A stretch of 64,000 bases of DNA from a virus. Location: the IMG/VR virus record IMGVR_UViG_3300009158_000031, positions 186,001 through 250,000 of that record; one strand, written 5' to 3'. The notes beneath the pieces were generated by a model, which saw nothing but the letters and a program-made list of their open reading frames with translations, did no database searches and was not told where the DNA came from. Position 1 is the first letter of the stretch. Each line of letters begins with the position of its first letter. Below are positions 41,701 to 50,158 of the stretch, one piece after another. Both the position numbers and the translations under genes were made by a program.

Positions 41701-43718
41701 CAAATACAACGGTTAATTATGTCGTTAATGTTGGTCCATGTATAAACACAAACACATTCAACATATATCCATCAACTTTCAATACGGCTTCTTTAACTGG
41801 ATCTATCCCTAATTTATGCGTAACGAGCTCATCAATAAATCTAATGTCAATCGTACAAAATACGACTGGATCTTGGTCAGGAATGAATGTTACTCAAAAC
41901 ATATTCAACCCTTCAGGATTACCGACCGGAAATTATACTTTAACATACAATACCAACTCGGCTCCTAATGTTACTCTATGTCCAGATAACCGAACAATAA
42001 ACATATCGGTTCTTAATCCGGCATCTCCGAACATTACTACATTCGGACCTATATGTAGCAAAGATGCTATTATGCAAATGACCGTTACTCCTAATTCTGG
42101 TAGTTGGATTTCTACTCCATATCTAAACATTAATGGAATATTAAATCCTTCGCTATGTCCTATTGGAATTAATGCCATTCAATATGTAATAGGAACTAAT
42201 ACTTGTTCGGCTCAACAAACAAAAACCTTTGTGGTTGAGATGTTCATTCCATCAACGATAACAAATCAAATACCTGACTTGTGTAATACCAGCTCTCCCA
42301 TAAATCTTAATTCATATTCTGGTTTTCCTGGATCTTGGTCAGGATTAGGAATCAATGGTTCAATGTTTACTCCATCGAATTCAGGAACATTAATTCTAGT
42401 ACATACCACATCATCATCTAGTGGTTTATGTCCTAGTACGTCAAGCATATCAGTTAGAGTATATTCATTACAATCTCCAGTAATAATCAAGCCAAATTCT
42501 GTATGTAACACATATGCGCCTTTCCAATTACAAGTAAATCCAATCGGTGGTATATTCGGAGGTAATGGATCTAATACTAACGGAATTTTTAATCCAGCAT
42601 ATGGAGCGATAGGAAACAATATAATTAATTACAGCATTTCTGCCGGTCCTTGTATAGCATATGCACAGACTACTGTTAATATTGAGAAATTTATATCGGC
42701 TGATCTAGATCGATACCCTAAAACCGTTTATTGTAAAGGTACTGAATATCCTTTTAATCTGAATTCGTTAGTCAAAAATCCAAATTATAATTGGTCTGGT
42801 CCTGGAGTAAATGGTTATATGTTCGATCCACAAATGGCAAACATCGGAAACAACCTAATATATTATCGAACGCATTCTGCACCAACGGCTTCATTATGTC
42901 CGGATGAAAAATCATTTAACATAAGGGTTGCTCAAATAAGTAAACCCATCATATCGCTATCTGATTCAATTGGTTGTGTTCCTCTTAGAGTAATTCTCAA
43001 TTCAAACGAAAATACTGGATTATCTTCTTGGAAATTTAGTAATGGATATTCTAGTGAAGCCAATTCTCTTGCATATACATTTACTTCAAGCGGAATACAT
43101 TCAATAATATTCTCATATATCAATGATGAAGGTTGTGTATCGCCAAATCAAATGATTACTCTTATTAGAGTTGATGAGGTACCTTTTCCCAAGTTTCAAT
43201 TACCAAAATCCATTTATGCAGGAGATTCAGAAATCCAAGCAATAAATCTAACTCCTAATGTAGGAAGTTACACTTACACATGGATGGTATCTAATGGATA
43301 TTCAGTAAACACAATTAATCTTGCATACGATCCCAAGAAAATAGGCAAGTACGAAATAACATTAATTGCAAAGACGGTTAATGGATGCACGGCATCTACT
43401 AGAAAAATGATAGAGATACAAAACGAATTTGAAGTACATATCCCAAATACTTTCACTCCTAATAGAGATGGTCTCAACGATTATTTTCTTCCAGTATTTT
43501 CTGACTATGGAGTTGAGTTATCTTTTTATACACTAGAGATTTTCGATCGATGGGATCACTTAATTTATAGATCAATCGATCCTAAAAAAGGATGGGATGG
43601 AAAAGCCAAAAATGAATTATGTCAACAAGGATCCTATGTATACAGACTTAAGTTTTCTGATAAAGAGAAGAATGTGTATGAGAAGATTGGACATGTTCTC
43701 CTTTTAGGATCCGATTAA
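38766..43718 (+). CDS. Giant secreted protein with T9SS type-B sorting domain (gliding-motility-associated C-terminus)
   Basis: This protein has about 1650 residues. It starts with a signal peptide (MKNPILICLLLFNLIVIGQ). The N-terminal third is Cys/Gly/Asn-rich. The middle has at least four tandem Ig-like modules, each with a GSWSG-type turn, a short NIF(N)P patch and a LCPxxxxxxIxV end (about residues 850-1400). A PKD-like domain follows. The last ~85 residues match the T9SS type-B sorting domain: FTPNRDGLNDYF, FDRWDHLIY, GWDGKAKNELCQQGSYVYRL and GHVLLL. Type-B CTDs direct export by the host T9SS and attachment to the cell surface. A late octamer precedes it. Confidence 0.85.
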   Translation: MKNPILICLLLFNLIVIGQTTPKERYINNSDYLSKNSLVDYKSYYGDSIQGFDEAAMKVELLRRNVFGSEYINYIALVKREWVNQKYGIKPVLPINSNNRPIGGPNSVNSPGNACVNEDFELTAPGAYNGMNSVLGWTIQSGQNTSNICCGNPTYGAGCVANPIANWNAGSPEFSIVATPILPAPSCANPPGFSIDNVSIPNSPLGGNRVARLQNSCPTGLMTRIMTQFPVSNSNTLFQFCYAGSWDGVHECCGQPAFRIDMYNCTGSLIPIPCANVSLTPSGQSCQSGVPGYQVTSGVSWVNWQTKYIDLTPYIGQCIRIVVTCSDCSYSGHHGTAYFDARCGGQLVGVGLGGVGGNIAGPVSYCAGSNQAIIAAPLGYSSYQWISPITGTIPANAGGTAPVLTISPVVAGLVYTVQLNSPSGCSYIATNTIMPTLVNIAGIGSGTSCAGGSSGTGTVQGNGSGTGYNYTWVNSNNAVVGTSATVSGLLPGTYSVTITGLGAAGCGSATSTISIGVGIPQMQNLLKPYCGSQAYLSVTGNSVQWSTNNTAISAPLGVAMGYTVNNPVQASVYTVTYTSLQNCNEAASFTLIPSPPGSISLLTTSVCLNSTNGSGTINLTPASGSPPGANSYSVWNSNNTPVYNSSLSPTNQNNYLFGNMGTGSYQVRVFDGSCAYTTSFIIPTHVFSPTLSPTSTTLCPGGGIAAGVVFSIPPSLSQYTYSWTPNIFLAGNTQQSTIIIPNLAVGTQSNITYSVVITPTAINCPMTRTLNLWAINPPIPTITAIPNMCNNMLPYQVLANPSGGIFTGVGMSTLGLISPTASLLGINNFTYAISISTCASSNTGSYQVSYFNTSSLSSSINPICSTNSTINLMTIVQNTLGSWSGNYITNNIFNPANLNGVYSLTYNNLSTPNPTVCPSSTQMNISVTNTIIPTIANSNPFCTNASSFVLIANPNGGIWSNNSAVSGLGIVTPSLTSPTNTTVNYVVNVGPCINTNTFNIYPSTFNTASLTGSIPNLCVTSSSINLMSIVQNTTGSWSGMNVTQNIFNPSGLPTGNYTLTYNTNSAPNVTLCPDNRTINISVLNPASPNITTFGPICSKDAIMQMTVTPNSGSWISTPYLNINGILNPSLCPIGINAIQYVIGTNTCSAQQTKTFVVEMFIPSTITNQIPDLCNTSSPINLNSYSGFPGSWSGLGINGSMFTPSNSGTLILVHTTSSSSGLCPSTSSISVRVYSLQSPVIIKPNSVCNTYAPFQLQVNPIGGIFGGNGSNTNGIFNPAYGAIGNNIINYSISAGPCIAYAQTTVNIEKFISADLDRYPKTVYCKGTEYPFNLNSLVKNPNYNWSGPGVNGYMFDPQMANIGNNLIYYRTHSAPTASLCPDEKSFNIRVAQISKPIISLSDSIGCVPLRVILNSNENTGLSSWKFSNGYSSEANSLAYTFTSSGIHSIIFSYINDEGCVSPNQMITLIRVDEVPFPKFQLPKSIYAGDSEIQAINLTPNVGSYTYTWMVSNGYSVNTINLAYDPKKIGKYEITLIAKTVNGCTASTRKMIEIQNEFEVHIPNTFTPNRDGLNDYFLPVFSDYGVELSFYTLEIFDRWDHLIYRSIDPKKGWDGKAKNELCQQGSYVYRLKFSDKEKNVYEKIGHVLLLGSD

Positions 43719-43721
43719 AAT

Positions 43722-43777
43722 TGTTAATAACTTTCCCGTAATAAATTTTTTTATTCCAAAAAGTTTTATTATATTTG
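43722..43777 (+). promoter_or_regulatory. Early promoter with TGTTAATAAC box
   Basis: Box at 43722-43731, TTTTTTTATTCC at about 43746-43757, -7 TATATTTG at 43770-43777, spacing 48. It drives 43803 and the GIY-YIG gene. Confidence 0.8.
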
Positions 43778-43802
43778 TATATACAATTTAAACAAATATA
43801 CT

Positions 43803-43997
43803 ATGGAAAATAATTTTGAAGTATCCGATCTTGAATTACTCACAACATCGGAATTAAAAACTCTACTAATCGATTTATTCGATGGTAATGCAGGTGAAAT
43901 TCTTTATGGTTTTCGAGAAATGGGAATTACCAAAGATGCTAATCTTAAATCGGCAATAATCCGATACATCATTCGTAAACAACCCATCAATGCATAA
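43803..43997 (+). CDS. Small early protein, unknown
   Basis: This 64-residue helical protein is the first gene after an early promoter and overlaps the GIY-YIG gene by 8 bases. No motif is recognised. Confidence 0.6.
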   Translation: MENNFEVSDLELLTTSELKTLLIDLFDGNAGEILYGFREMGITKDANLKSAIIRYIIRKQPINA

Positions 43998-44310
43998 ACG
44001 AAGAAGCGATCGTAACCATCTCATCTACAAAATAGAAAATCTCTCAACCGGAGAATTCTATATAGGAGTTACAGTCGTAACCGGTAGAGCATATCTTAAA
44101 TCTCTTAAATCTCGATGGAAGCGACATATCTATAAAGCAATGGTGCTTCGTGAAGAATGGTTATTTCCAAAAGCGATTCGCGAATATGGCGAATCTCAAT
44201 TTAAACCTGAGATTATCGAAATTGTACGTGGTAAATCTACCGCATTCGGAAGAGAATCTCAACTTATTAACGAAATCCGACCAGCATACAACACACGAAT
44301 GAAATGTTAA
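43990..44310 (+). CDS. GIY-YIG family protein
   Basis: This 106-residue protein has LIYKIENLSTGEFYIGVT (GIY-YIG strands), then SRWKRHIYKA (Arg) and a Glu-rich C-terminal part ending ESQLINEIRPAYN, which resembles the typical E...N-P/R-x-x-N end of GIY-YIG homing enzymes. No DNA-binding extension is present. The stop codon lies inside the next promoter box. Confidence 0.8.
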   Translation: MHKRRSDRNHLIYKIENLSTGEFYIGVTVVTGRAYLKSLKSRWKRHIYKAMVLREEWLFPKAIREYGESQFKPEIIEIVRGKSTAFGRESQLINEIRPAYNTRMKC

Positions 44311-44381
44311 TAACTTTTTTACATTTAGCCAAAAATAAGTTTCAAAAAATTTTTTTATTCCAATAAAAAGTATTATATTTG
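44305..44381 (+). promoter_or_regulatory. Early promoter with TGTTAATAAC box at long spacing
   Basis: Box at 44305-44314 (sharing its TAA with the previous stop), TTTTTTTATTCC element at about 44350-44361, -7 TATATTTG at 44374-44381. The spacing is 69, that is 48 plus 21, two helical turns. It drives the DnaA-domain gene. Confidence 0.75.
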
Positions 44382-44420
44382 TTATATCAATTTAATATTA
44401 ATCTTTTAAACTCAAAAAAT

Positions 44421-44732
44421 ATGAAATCTAAATCAAGTATCGAAAAAATTGCTGCAATTCAATCATTAGTATCGAAATCATTTAACATCGAACTACCTAA
44501 ATTACTTTCACCATCTCGTACTGGTGAAATTGCATACATTCGCCAAATATCAATGTATCTATGCAGATTCAACACAACCGCTTCTCTTAAAATAATTGCG
44601 GCCGAACATAATCGTACTAATCACGGTACCGTTATCCATGCTTCCGAAGTAATTGGATTCGATTATCGCAAAAACGAAAAAGTACGTAATCAAATCATCG
44701 CATTAGAAACCCAAATTAAAACAATAGCATAA
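44421..44732 (+). CDS. Stand-alone DnaA domain IV (DNA-binding) protein
   Basis: This 103-residue protein matches only the C-terminal DNA-binding domain of DnaA: RTGEIAYIRQISMYLCR, LKIIAAEHNRTNHGTVIHA (DnaA signature D-H-S/G-T-V-x-x-A) and a final helix with VRNQIIALE. The AAA+ ATPase part of DnaA is missing. The start at 44421 is chosen because the ATG at 44379 lies in the promoter -7 region. It should bind DnaA-box-like DNA. The phage early promoters carry TGTTAATAAC, close to TGTGGATAAC, making this a candidate early regulator or replication factor. Confidence 0.82.
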   Translation: MKSKSSIEKIAAIQSLVSKSFNIELPKLLSPSRTGEIAYIRQISMYLCRFNTTASLKIIAAEHNRTNHGTVIHASEVIGFDYRKNEKVRNQIIALETQIKTIA

Positions 44733-44734
44733 TC

Positions 44735-44989
44735 ATGAAAGTACACGAAAAAGCAAAATTATACGATTCACTCATAAAAGATTATGAGGAACTTATCACC
44801 GAAATGCAAAATCATTCAAACTCTATTAAAGAAATTGAAACTCGAGAAGATCTTAAAGAAATGAAGGAAAATAACGTTTCAACTTATTATCCTCTTTTAG
44901 CCGGAACCTATCAAGGTTCTAACTTTGGTTTAGATCTTAAAATCTCAAGAGCTCAATCTAATCTTAAATGGTATAAAGGCATAAAATAA
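44735..44989 (+). CDS. Coiled-coil protein, unknown
   Basis: This 84-residue, Lys/Glu-rich helical protein follows the DnaA-domain gene by 2 bases and precedes the photolyase gene. No family is recognised. Confidence 0.55.
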   Translation: MKVHEKAKLYDSLIKDYEELITEMQNHSNSIKEIETREDLKEMKENNVSTYYPLLAGTYQGSNFGLDLKISRAQSNLKWYKGIK

Positions 44990-44991
44990 AT

Positions 44992-46194
44992 ATGGCAACA
45001 TTAGTTTGGTTAACCCATTCATTTCGTACAGACTCTAGGCTAACATCTAAATTATCCGGTCCTTGTACATTCGTATATTATTCACCATACTACTTTGCTG
45101 GTGATCGGGAAAAACAAATTCTGAAACAATGTTCAACGGCTAATCTTGAAGCATTTTACGAATCCCTTGATATTATGCGTAAATCGCTTAAGGCTATTGG
45201 CCACGAGTTTTACGTCTTCAAACAATCAAATCCTATTGAACATATCAATAGCCTAATTGATAAACATGGATTTGATCGAGTTGTAATAGATCTTCCTCTT
45301 TTTGGAATGTGGAAAACAACCGATCCAATGCAAATCAAAGTTCCTTTTGAATTAATCGATTCTGATCTTGTCGACGATACTTGTTTTAATATGACGGCTA
45401 AATCTAGGTGGATGTCACATACTCGCAAAATATCTACACACAAACCAAATCAATGGAATTCTGAAATTGTACCAAATCCTATTAATGAAGCAATCAAAAG
45501 TTATCCGCAATACACTAAGAATAACTTGATTATGCCTCACATCATAACATCTCGTGCATCGGCTATGGCTCCTACATATGCTCAAACTCGAGATAAACAT
45601 AATGGCCAAACTCGTTTATCTACTGCATTTCAAAATGGTACGGTAGATCCTTGCAATATGTTCTATAGCATCGCAAACGATTTTCTAAAATCTGGCGCAG
45701 ACTTCTCGATAAATGAAGGTGCCCATGCTGCAATGCTTCGTCAATTTGCTTTTCGTGAAATGACAATCATTCAAACTCGTCGAGCTAACCTAACCATGGA
45801 AGATTCCCCAATGCAATGGGCACAACAATTTATAACAGCAACCTCTCTACAAAATCTAAAGAGTCAAACAAATCCAGATAGCACTTTAACATTTGAACAA
45901 ATCAAAACGGCTAGTACCAGCGATACATTAATAAATACAATTCTCGCTGAATCGTTTCAAGTTGGTGTAATGCCAAATCGTGCTAGAATGTTCTTTGCCG
46001 GATGGATGTTTTACAATGCACCAACTGGTCAACAAGCACTTGAATGGTTAATCGATACATTTGATCTTCTTCTCTTAGATGGTCAATGTCCTACAAATTA
46101 TACACAATGTACATCCGCTATGAATATGCAATATGGTAAAGTAATGTTGCTTAATCGTCATAACGTTAAAGCATTACTTGCCTACGAAAATTAA
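44992..46194 (+). CDS. DNA photolyase / cryptochrome family protein
   Basis: This 400-residue protein has an N-terminal alpha/beta antenna-type domain (1-130) and a C-terminal FAD-binding helical domain. Signature regions are TRLSTAFQNGTVDP (photolyase T-R-L-S-x-x-L-x-F-G-x-I-x-P), the REMTIIQTRR helix, and a stretch from residue 320 (MPNRARMFFAGWMFYN, then LDGQCPTNYTQC, QYGKVMLLNR) in the position of the FAD-cradling helices. These enzymes split UV-made pyrimidine dimers using blue light. It joins the UvdE gene at 63615 as UV repair. Confidence 0.75.
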   Translation: MATLVWLTHSFRTDSRLTSKLSGPCTFVYYSPYYFAGDREKQILKQCSTANLEAFYESLDIMRKSLKAIGHEFYVFKQSNPIEHINSLIDKHGFDRVVIDLPLFGMWKTTDPMQIKVPFELIDSDLVDDTCFNMTAKSRWMSHTRKISTHKPNQWNSEIVPNPINEAIKSYPQYTKNNLIMPHIITSRASAMAPTYAQTRDKHNGQTRLSTAFQNGTVDPCNMFYSIANDFLKSGADFSINEGAHAAMLRQFAFREMTIIQTRRANLTMEDSPMQWAQQFITATSLQNLKSQTNPDSTLTFEQIKTASTSDTLINTILAESFQVGVMPNRARMFFAGWMFYNAPTGQQALEWLIDTFDLLLLDGQCPTNYTQCTSAMNMQYGKVMLLNRHNVKALLAYEN

Positions 46195-46369
46195 TCAAGC
46201 AACCTTTATTACTGAATCTGACCTGTGATTTTTAACATATAACCTTTATCTAAGGTGATCGAGGAAATAATATAGTTCTTCAGGCAGATTAGGTAATTCA
46301 AGGTTACTCCATCATACTCATATAATTTATACATTTATCTATAGAATTACGACTAATCAAAAACAAAAT
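46195..46369 (+). other. 175-base intergenic region with small hairpins
   Basis: No gene is seen. It contains ACCTT / AAGGT (around 46247) as a short stem and a TCATATAATTTA motif at 46318-46329 that may serve the gene at 46370. Confidence 0.4.
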
Positions 46370-46834
46370 ATGGCAAAGACTAAAAAACAAATCGTTGAGC
46401 TTACTCCGGTTGAACGAGTATTCGCTGCATTCATGGAAGATTTCAATGATACTGAATTACAAGAAAGACTAGATGGATTTGAAAGAACTCTTAAATCTCT
46501 AAAGGCTCGTTACAATGAATTAGTTCCTAATTTGAATGATGCTTTGAGAGATCAAACAATTTTAAACAAAATGATTTTGGATTCGGCTAAAATGAGTTTC
46601 ATTAATAACGATGCTTTCAAGAGACTTAAGATTGTGGATTCATATCTAGACGAGAACATGGAACTTGCCAATGATCTTAAAAGTAAAATACAATCCGAAG
46701 AAGATCTTATCCGAAAATATAAAGAGAATTCACATGATCGTCTTTTTCGATGGTGGCAATCTATTAAAGCCGTAGAACCTAACACTATCCCTTGGTTAGA
46801 ATGGAAAATCATGTATGATTCCAAGATAATTTAA
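46370..46834 (+). CDS. Coiled-coil protein, unknown
   Basis: This 154-residue helical protein has heptad-rich segments and a Trp-rich end (LFRWWQSIKAV). No motif is recognised. An early promoter starts 4 bases after it. Confidence 0.6.
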   Translation: MAKTKKQIVELTPVERVFAAFMEDFNDTELQERLDGFERTLKSLKARYNELVPNLNDALRDQTILNKMILDSAKMSFINNDAFKRLKIVDSYLDENMELANDLKSKIQSEEDLIRKYKENSHDRLFRWWQSIKAVEPNTIPWLEWKIMYDSKII

Positions 46835-46837
46835 AAA

Positions 46838-46893
46838 TGTTAATAACTTTCCATCAATAAATTTTTTTATTCCACTTATTTGTTTTATATTTG
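46838..46893 (+). promoter_or_regulatory. Early promoter with TGTTAATAAC box
   Basis: Box 46838-46847, TTTTTTTATTCC at about 46862-46873, -7 TATATTTG at 46886-46893, spacing 48. The next gene starts at 46918. Confidence 0.8.
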
Positions 46894-46917
46894 TATATAC
46901 AATTTAAAACAATATAT

Positions 46918-47178
46918 ATGCGAACACATGCTTCAACAACTTACTTCGAAACGCAATCATCCGCTTTAAACGAAGCATTTCAACACGTTCAATCTCGAGG
47001 TTATTTGGTAAACGAACCCGATAATCTATGGACTGAACATGTTTCATACGGAACAACCGTTCACTATAATCTTCCTCTTATTCTCGAACGAACAGGTAAT
47101 CCTGCTCGTAAATGGTTGCATGTAAATCTTCATCGTATGGATTCAGGAAGATATGAATTAAACTACTACTTAAATTAA
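46918..47178 (+). CDS. Small early protein, unknown
   Basis: This 86-residue protein is started at 46918 because the longer frame (46891) begins inside the -7 box. It is His/Thr-rich and likely alpha/beta. No family is recognised. Confidence 0.6.
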   Translation: MRTHASTTYFETQSSALNEAFQHVQSRGYLVNEPDNLWTEHVSYGTTVHYNLPLILERTGNPARKWLHVNLHRMDSGRYELNYYLN

Positions 47179-47184
47179 TAAATC

Positions 47185-47412
47185 ATGATAAGAAAAAAAG
47201 AAGAACAAACCGGACCTATCGTTATCGATCTTACTGGTCCTGATGGTAATGCATTCGCCATAATCTCATATGCAAATCGTTTCGCAAAACAAATGGAAAT
47301 GCAACCAAACGATCGAGCACAAATGAATACCGATCTTATGTCTGGAGATTATGAACATCTCCTTCAAGTATTCGATAAGCACTTTGGTGAATTCGTTATT
47401 CTTGAACGATAA
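47185..47412 (+). CDS. Small protein, unknown
   Basis: This 75-residue protein begins basic and continues with VIDLTGPDGNAFAIISYA, a pattern I have seen in small phage proteins without known role. It shares the early transcript with 46918. Confidence 0.55.
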   Translation: MIRKKEEQTGPIVIDLTGPDGNAFAIISYANRFAKQMEMQPNDRAQMNTDLMSGDYEHLLQVFDKHFGEFVILER

Positions 47413-47417
47413 AAAAA

Positions 47418-47473
47418 TGTTAATAACTTTTTGTCAAAATATTTTTTTATTCCACAAATTTGTTTTATATTTG
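47418..47473 (+). promoter_or_regulatory. Early promoter with TGTTAATAAC box
   Basis: Box 47418-47427, -7 TATATTTG at 47466-47473, spacing 48, and a TTTTTTTATTCC element between. It drives the RecA/RadA-like ATPase at 47504. Confidence 0.8.
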
Positions 47474-47503
47474 TTATATCAAATTAATTAAAAAATCATA
47501 TAC

Positions 47504-48598
47504 ATGGAAGCAATCCAATTAACAAATGCTCAAATCCTCAAAGCTGAAAAACGTCATGAACGTTCGAGATTTGCAGATAAGTATCAGCTAAAAAACCCAT
47601 ACAATGGAACTGAATATTTGTTCCGTGGAATATGGCGTTCAAATCGAGAATTTATTATTTCTCGAGGAACAGAAACTTATTTGGTACCATTTGATAATGT
47701 GAATCCAAATCCAACAAACGCAAAAATCGAATCTGCTGAGAATCGCAAAATCGAATTGGTACTTATTGATGATCTACATTATGATGATCGTATCTTTCAA
47801 CCAATGCGAACCGGAACCCCAATCGATTACATGTTTTCAAACGATGGTGGAATTTATCCGGCTACAAATTACATGGTTATCGGTGATCCTGGCATTGGGA
47901 AATCTACACAAACACTTGATCTCCTTGCAAAAATCAAAAAGAACGAACCTCATCGAAAAATACTTTTCATCTCTGGCGAAATGAATCAAATCGATATGTA
48001 TGGTTATGTTAAACGTTATCCATCATTCGGTAAAATACCTACTCTCTTCCTTTGTGATTATCTAGACGAGGATCCTAAAGAAATCATCGAACAAACATTT
48101 AATCAAGGTTGGGATATCATCCTTATCGATTCATTTATCGAAGTTCAAGAATCCGTTCAAGCTTCTTCAAATATGACAAGAACTGCAGCAGAAAAATGGT
48201 TAATCGATATGATGGTCACTCAAAATAAAGGAAACAATGAAGCAAATCTATTTACATCCGTACTTGCAATTCAACAAGTAACTAAGGGTGGTAATTTCGT
48301 TGGTTCCAATAAATTAAAACATAATACAACCGGTATGATCGAATTAAGATACTCATCCGAATTTACCGGTGATCGTTATGCTAAGGTAACTAAAAATCGT
48401 CGAGGTTTCAAATACGAAAAAATATACTTCTCTCTTGATAATCCACTCGAAGTAGAATACGATCAAAAACGACTTGAACGAGATGAAGAAATTCGTAAAC
48501 GTTTACAACGTGAAAAAGAAACTCTTCTTTCCGAGGAAGAGAAATTCAATAAGATTTTCGGTATCATACAACCGGAATTAACCGAAACAGAAAATTAA
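47504..48598 (+). CDS. RecA/RadA-like or DnaB-like ATPase
   Basis: This 364-residue protein has Walker A GDPGIGKST near residue 126, LFISGEMNQ (RadA/DnaB-type ISGE), Walker B WDIILIDSF near 205 and a sensor-like SVLAIQQVTKGG stretch. A VTKNRRG element near 300 fits the DnaB/RadA subunit-interface region. The N-terminal 110 residues are variable. It may act as a replicative helicase or recombination motor; a Sak4/RadA role is also possible. It follows an early promoter and precedes a small protein and a DEDD exonuclease. Confidence 0.7.
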   Translation: MEAIQLTNAQILKAEKRHERSRFADKYQLKNPYNGTEYLFRGIWRSNREFIISRGTETYLVPFDNVNPNPTNAKIESAENRKIELVLIDDLHYDDRIFQPMRTGTPIDYMFSNDGGIYPATNYMVIGDPGIGKSTQTLDLLAKIKKNEPHRKILFISGEMNQIDMYGYVKRYPSFGKIPTLFLCDYLDEDPKEIIEQTFNQGWDIILIDSFIEVQESVQASSNMTRTAAEKWLIDMMVTQNKGNNEANLFTSVLAIQQVTKGGNFVGSNKLKHNTTGMIELRYSSEFTGDRYAKVTKNRRGFKYEKIYFSLDNPLEVEYDQKRLERDEEIRKRLQREKETLLSEEEKFNKIFGIIQPELTETEN

Positions 48599-48638
48599 TC
48601 AATAATCCATAAACAAACAAAATCAAAAATAAATAATT

Positions 48639-49151
48639 ATGCAAGCTACAAAAGCAACACCAGTAAGAAAAGATCGCGATCTAATGCGTCAAAAATCTAA
48701 TGCCAGTCCTGTTCTCCTTAAACATTGGGAAGCTAATTACACACATTTTCATCGTAATGTAATTAATCCATCATTGTTAAAACAGGAAGATCTTGGCCTT
48801 GAATTTAAACATAAAGAAAGAACTTTTAAAATTATCGGAATGACTTCTATTTGGACAATGATCGTCGAAGAGATTCGCGAACCAGGAATGAAACCGGTGT
48901 ATTGGGAATGTTCTCGACATTTTGTTCAATTCGCATTAGGCCGTAAAATTCAAGAGTACTTCAAAATTAAAGGAAAGATACATGAACGTCCTAGAGATTA
49001 TGATGCAGTGCAATTATATCTTCCACCAATTTCCGTTCTTAGAAAATTGAAAATTGATAAGGATGAAGATGAAATTCAAGAAACTAAACCTAAATTCGAG
49101 ATCTTTCAAGAAGACAACACAAAGGACGATTACAATAACGAATACGAATAA
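48639..49151 (+). CDS. Unknown protein in replication operon
   Basis: This 170-residue protein lies between the RecA-like ATPase and the DEDD exonuclease and is likely part of DNA metabolism. Its centre (FKIIGMTSIWTMIVEE) is hydrophobic, and the tail is acidic. An AATAAATA octamer lies 3 bases before its start. Confidence 0.55.
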   Translation: MQATKATPVRKDRDLMRQKSNASPVLLKHWEANYTHFHRNVINPSLLKQEDLGLEFKHKERTFKIIGMTSIWTMIVEEIREPGMKPVYWECSRHFVQFALGRKIQEYFKIKGKIHERPRDYDAVQLYLPPISVLRKLKIDKDEDEIQETKPKFEIFQEDNTKDDYNNEYE

Positions 49152-49152
49152 T

Positions 49153-49794
49153 ATGAAATATCTATCAATCGACATAGAAACATCTGGCTTAGATCCGGAA
49201 AACAATCAGATACTTTCAATCGGAGCAATCATTGAAGATACGGAAAACCGGCTACCATTCGATGAGATTCCTAAATTTCATGTATGCATATTGACTGATC
49301 AATTAACCGGATCTCCATTTGCACTCGACATGAATCGTGAACTCATCGAATCAATGGTTCATTATCAAACTGCCGAGGATCAAGATGAAAAGAATGATTT
49401 AGTAAACATGACTGGCATGCAATTCTTACAACGAGATAATGTGGTTGAATCTTTCTACGATTTCTTATTTCGTAATGGAGTCGTGGAAAATGTTGATTTT
49501 CCTATTAATCCAGGATTAAGTTCTAAAATGAAACCGGTAACAATCAATGTAGCCGGTAAGAATTTCGGTACATTCGACAAGTTATTTCTTGAACGTTTAC
49601 CTCGTTGGAAACAAGCAATCCGAATCCGTCAACGAATTATCGATCCATCAATACTTTTCATTGATTGGAAAGCCGATAATGCAATGCCTTCATTAAACAC
49701 CTGCAAAGTTCGAGCAAAAATTGGTGGTATCGTAACTCATAATGCTATCGAAGATGCATGGGATGTAATTCAATTATTAAGAACTCAATATTAA
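49153..49794 (+). CDS. DEDDh 3'-5' exonuclease (RNase T/DnaQ-like)
   Basis: This 213-residue protein starts MKYLSIDIETSGLDP with the ExoI D-x-E motif. INVAGKNFGTFDK has the second Asp region and HNAIEDAWDVIQLL has the H-x4-D closing motif. The order D-E-D-h-D matches the DnaQ/RNase T group. The start at 49153 is chosen from the alignment of motif I with the N-terminus. It may proofread or process RNA or DNA ends. A second DEDD exonuclease is at 61023. Confidence 0.85.
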   Translation: MKYLSIDIETSGLDPENNQILSIGAIIEDTENRLPFDEIPKFHVCILTDQLTGSPFALDMNRELIESMVHYQTAEDQDEKNDLVNMTGMQFLQRDNVVESFYDFLFRNGVVENVDFPINPGLSSKMKPVTINVAGKNFGTFDKLFLERLPRWKQAIRIRQRIIDPSILFIDWKADNAMPSLNTCKVRAKIGGIVTHNAIEDAWDVIQLLRTQY

Positions 49795-49816
49795 TTAAAC
49801 CTTAAATAAAATCAAA

Positions 49817-50158
49817 ATGGAAATCTACACTGAAAAAAACGAAAAAACTGCATTTAAAAATCTATTGGAGCCAACTCGTAAATTCTTCCTACAATTAGGA
49901 AATTACCTACTAATCATCATTGCAATTACTGCCGGTTTTTTTATTGGAAAGTATTATGATGAAGTGTTCTCTAAGGATAAACCTGATGCACAAAAGTTAA
50001 TCATTACTCAATCAAAAAATGTATCCGTTGCAATCTCACAAAACAGCGAATTGATTATTCTTGATCGTAACACCGGAAGCATCGCAATGTTCTCGGATAC
50101 GGTAGGAATAAATATATTCAAGTTATATGCGAATCAAATCGCTGGTTCTATAAAGTAA
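49817..50158 (+). CDS. Membrane-anchored small protein, unknown
   Basis: This 113-residue protein has one transmembrane helix (about 28-45) and a beta-rich C-terminal domain probably facing the periplasm. No family is recognised. Confidence 0.55.
   Translation: MEIYTEKNEKTAFKNLLEPTRKFFLQLGNYLLIIIAITAGFFIGKYYDEVFSKDKPDAQKLIITQSKNVSVAISQNSELIILDRNTGSIAMFSDTVGINIFKLYANQIAGSIK

Noticed and set aside
41933-42619. Several 60-120-codon antisense frames inside the giant surface protein
   Set aside because: They arise from the repetitive Thr/Ser/Asn-rich coding sequence read on the other strand.
44992-46194. Reading the protein as a plain deoxyribodipyrimidine photolyase of a named class
   Set aside because: The family is clear but the class cannot be fixed by eye, so it is left as photolyase/cryptochrome family.
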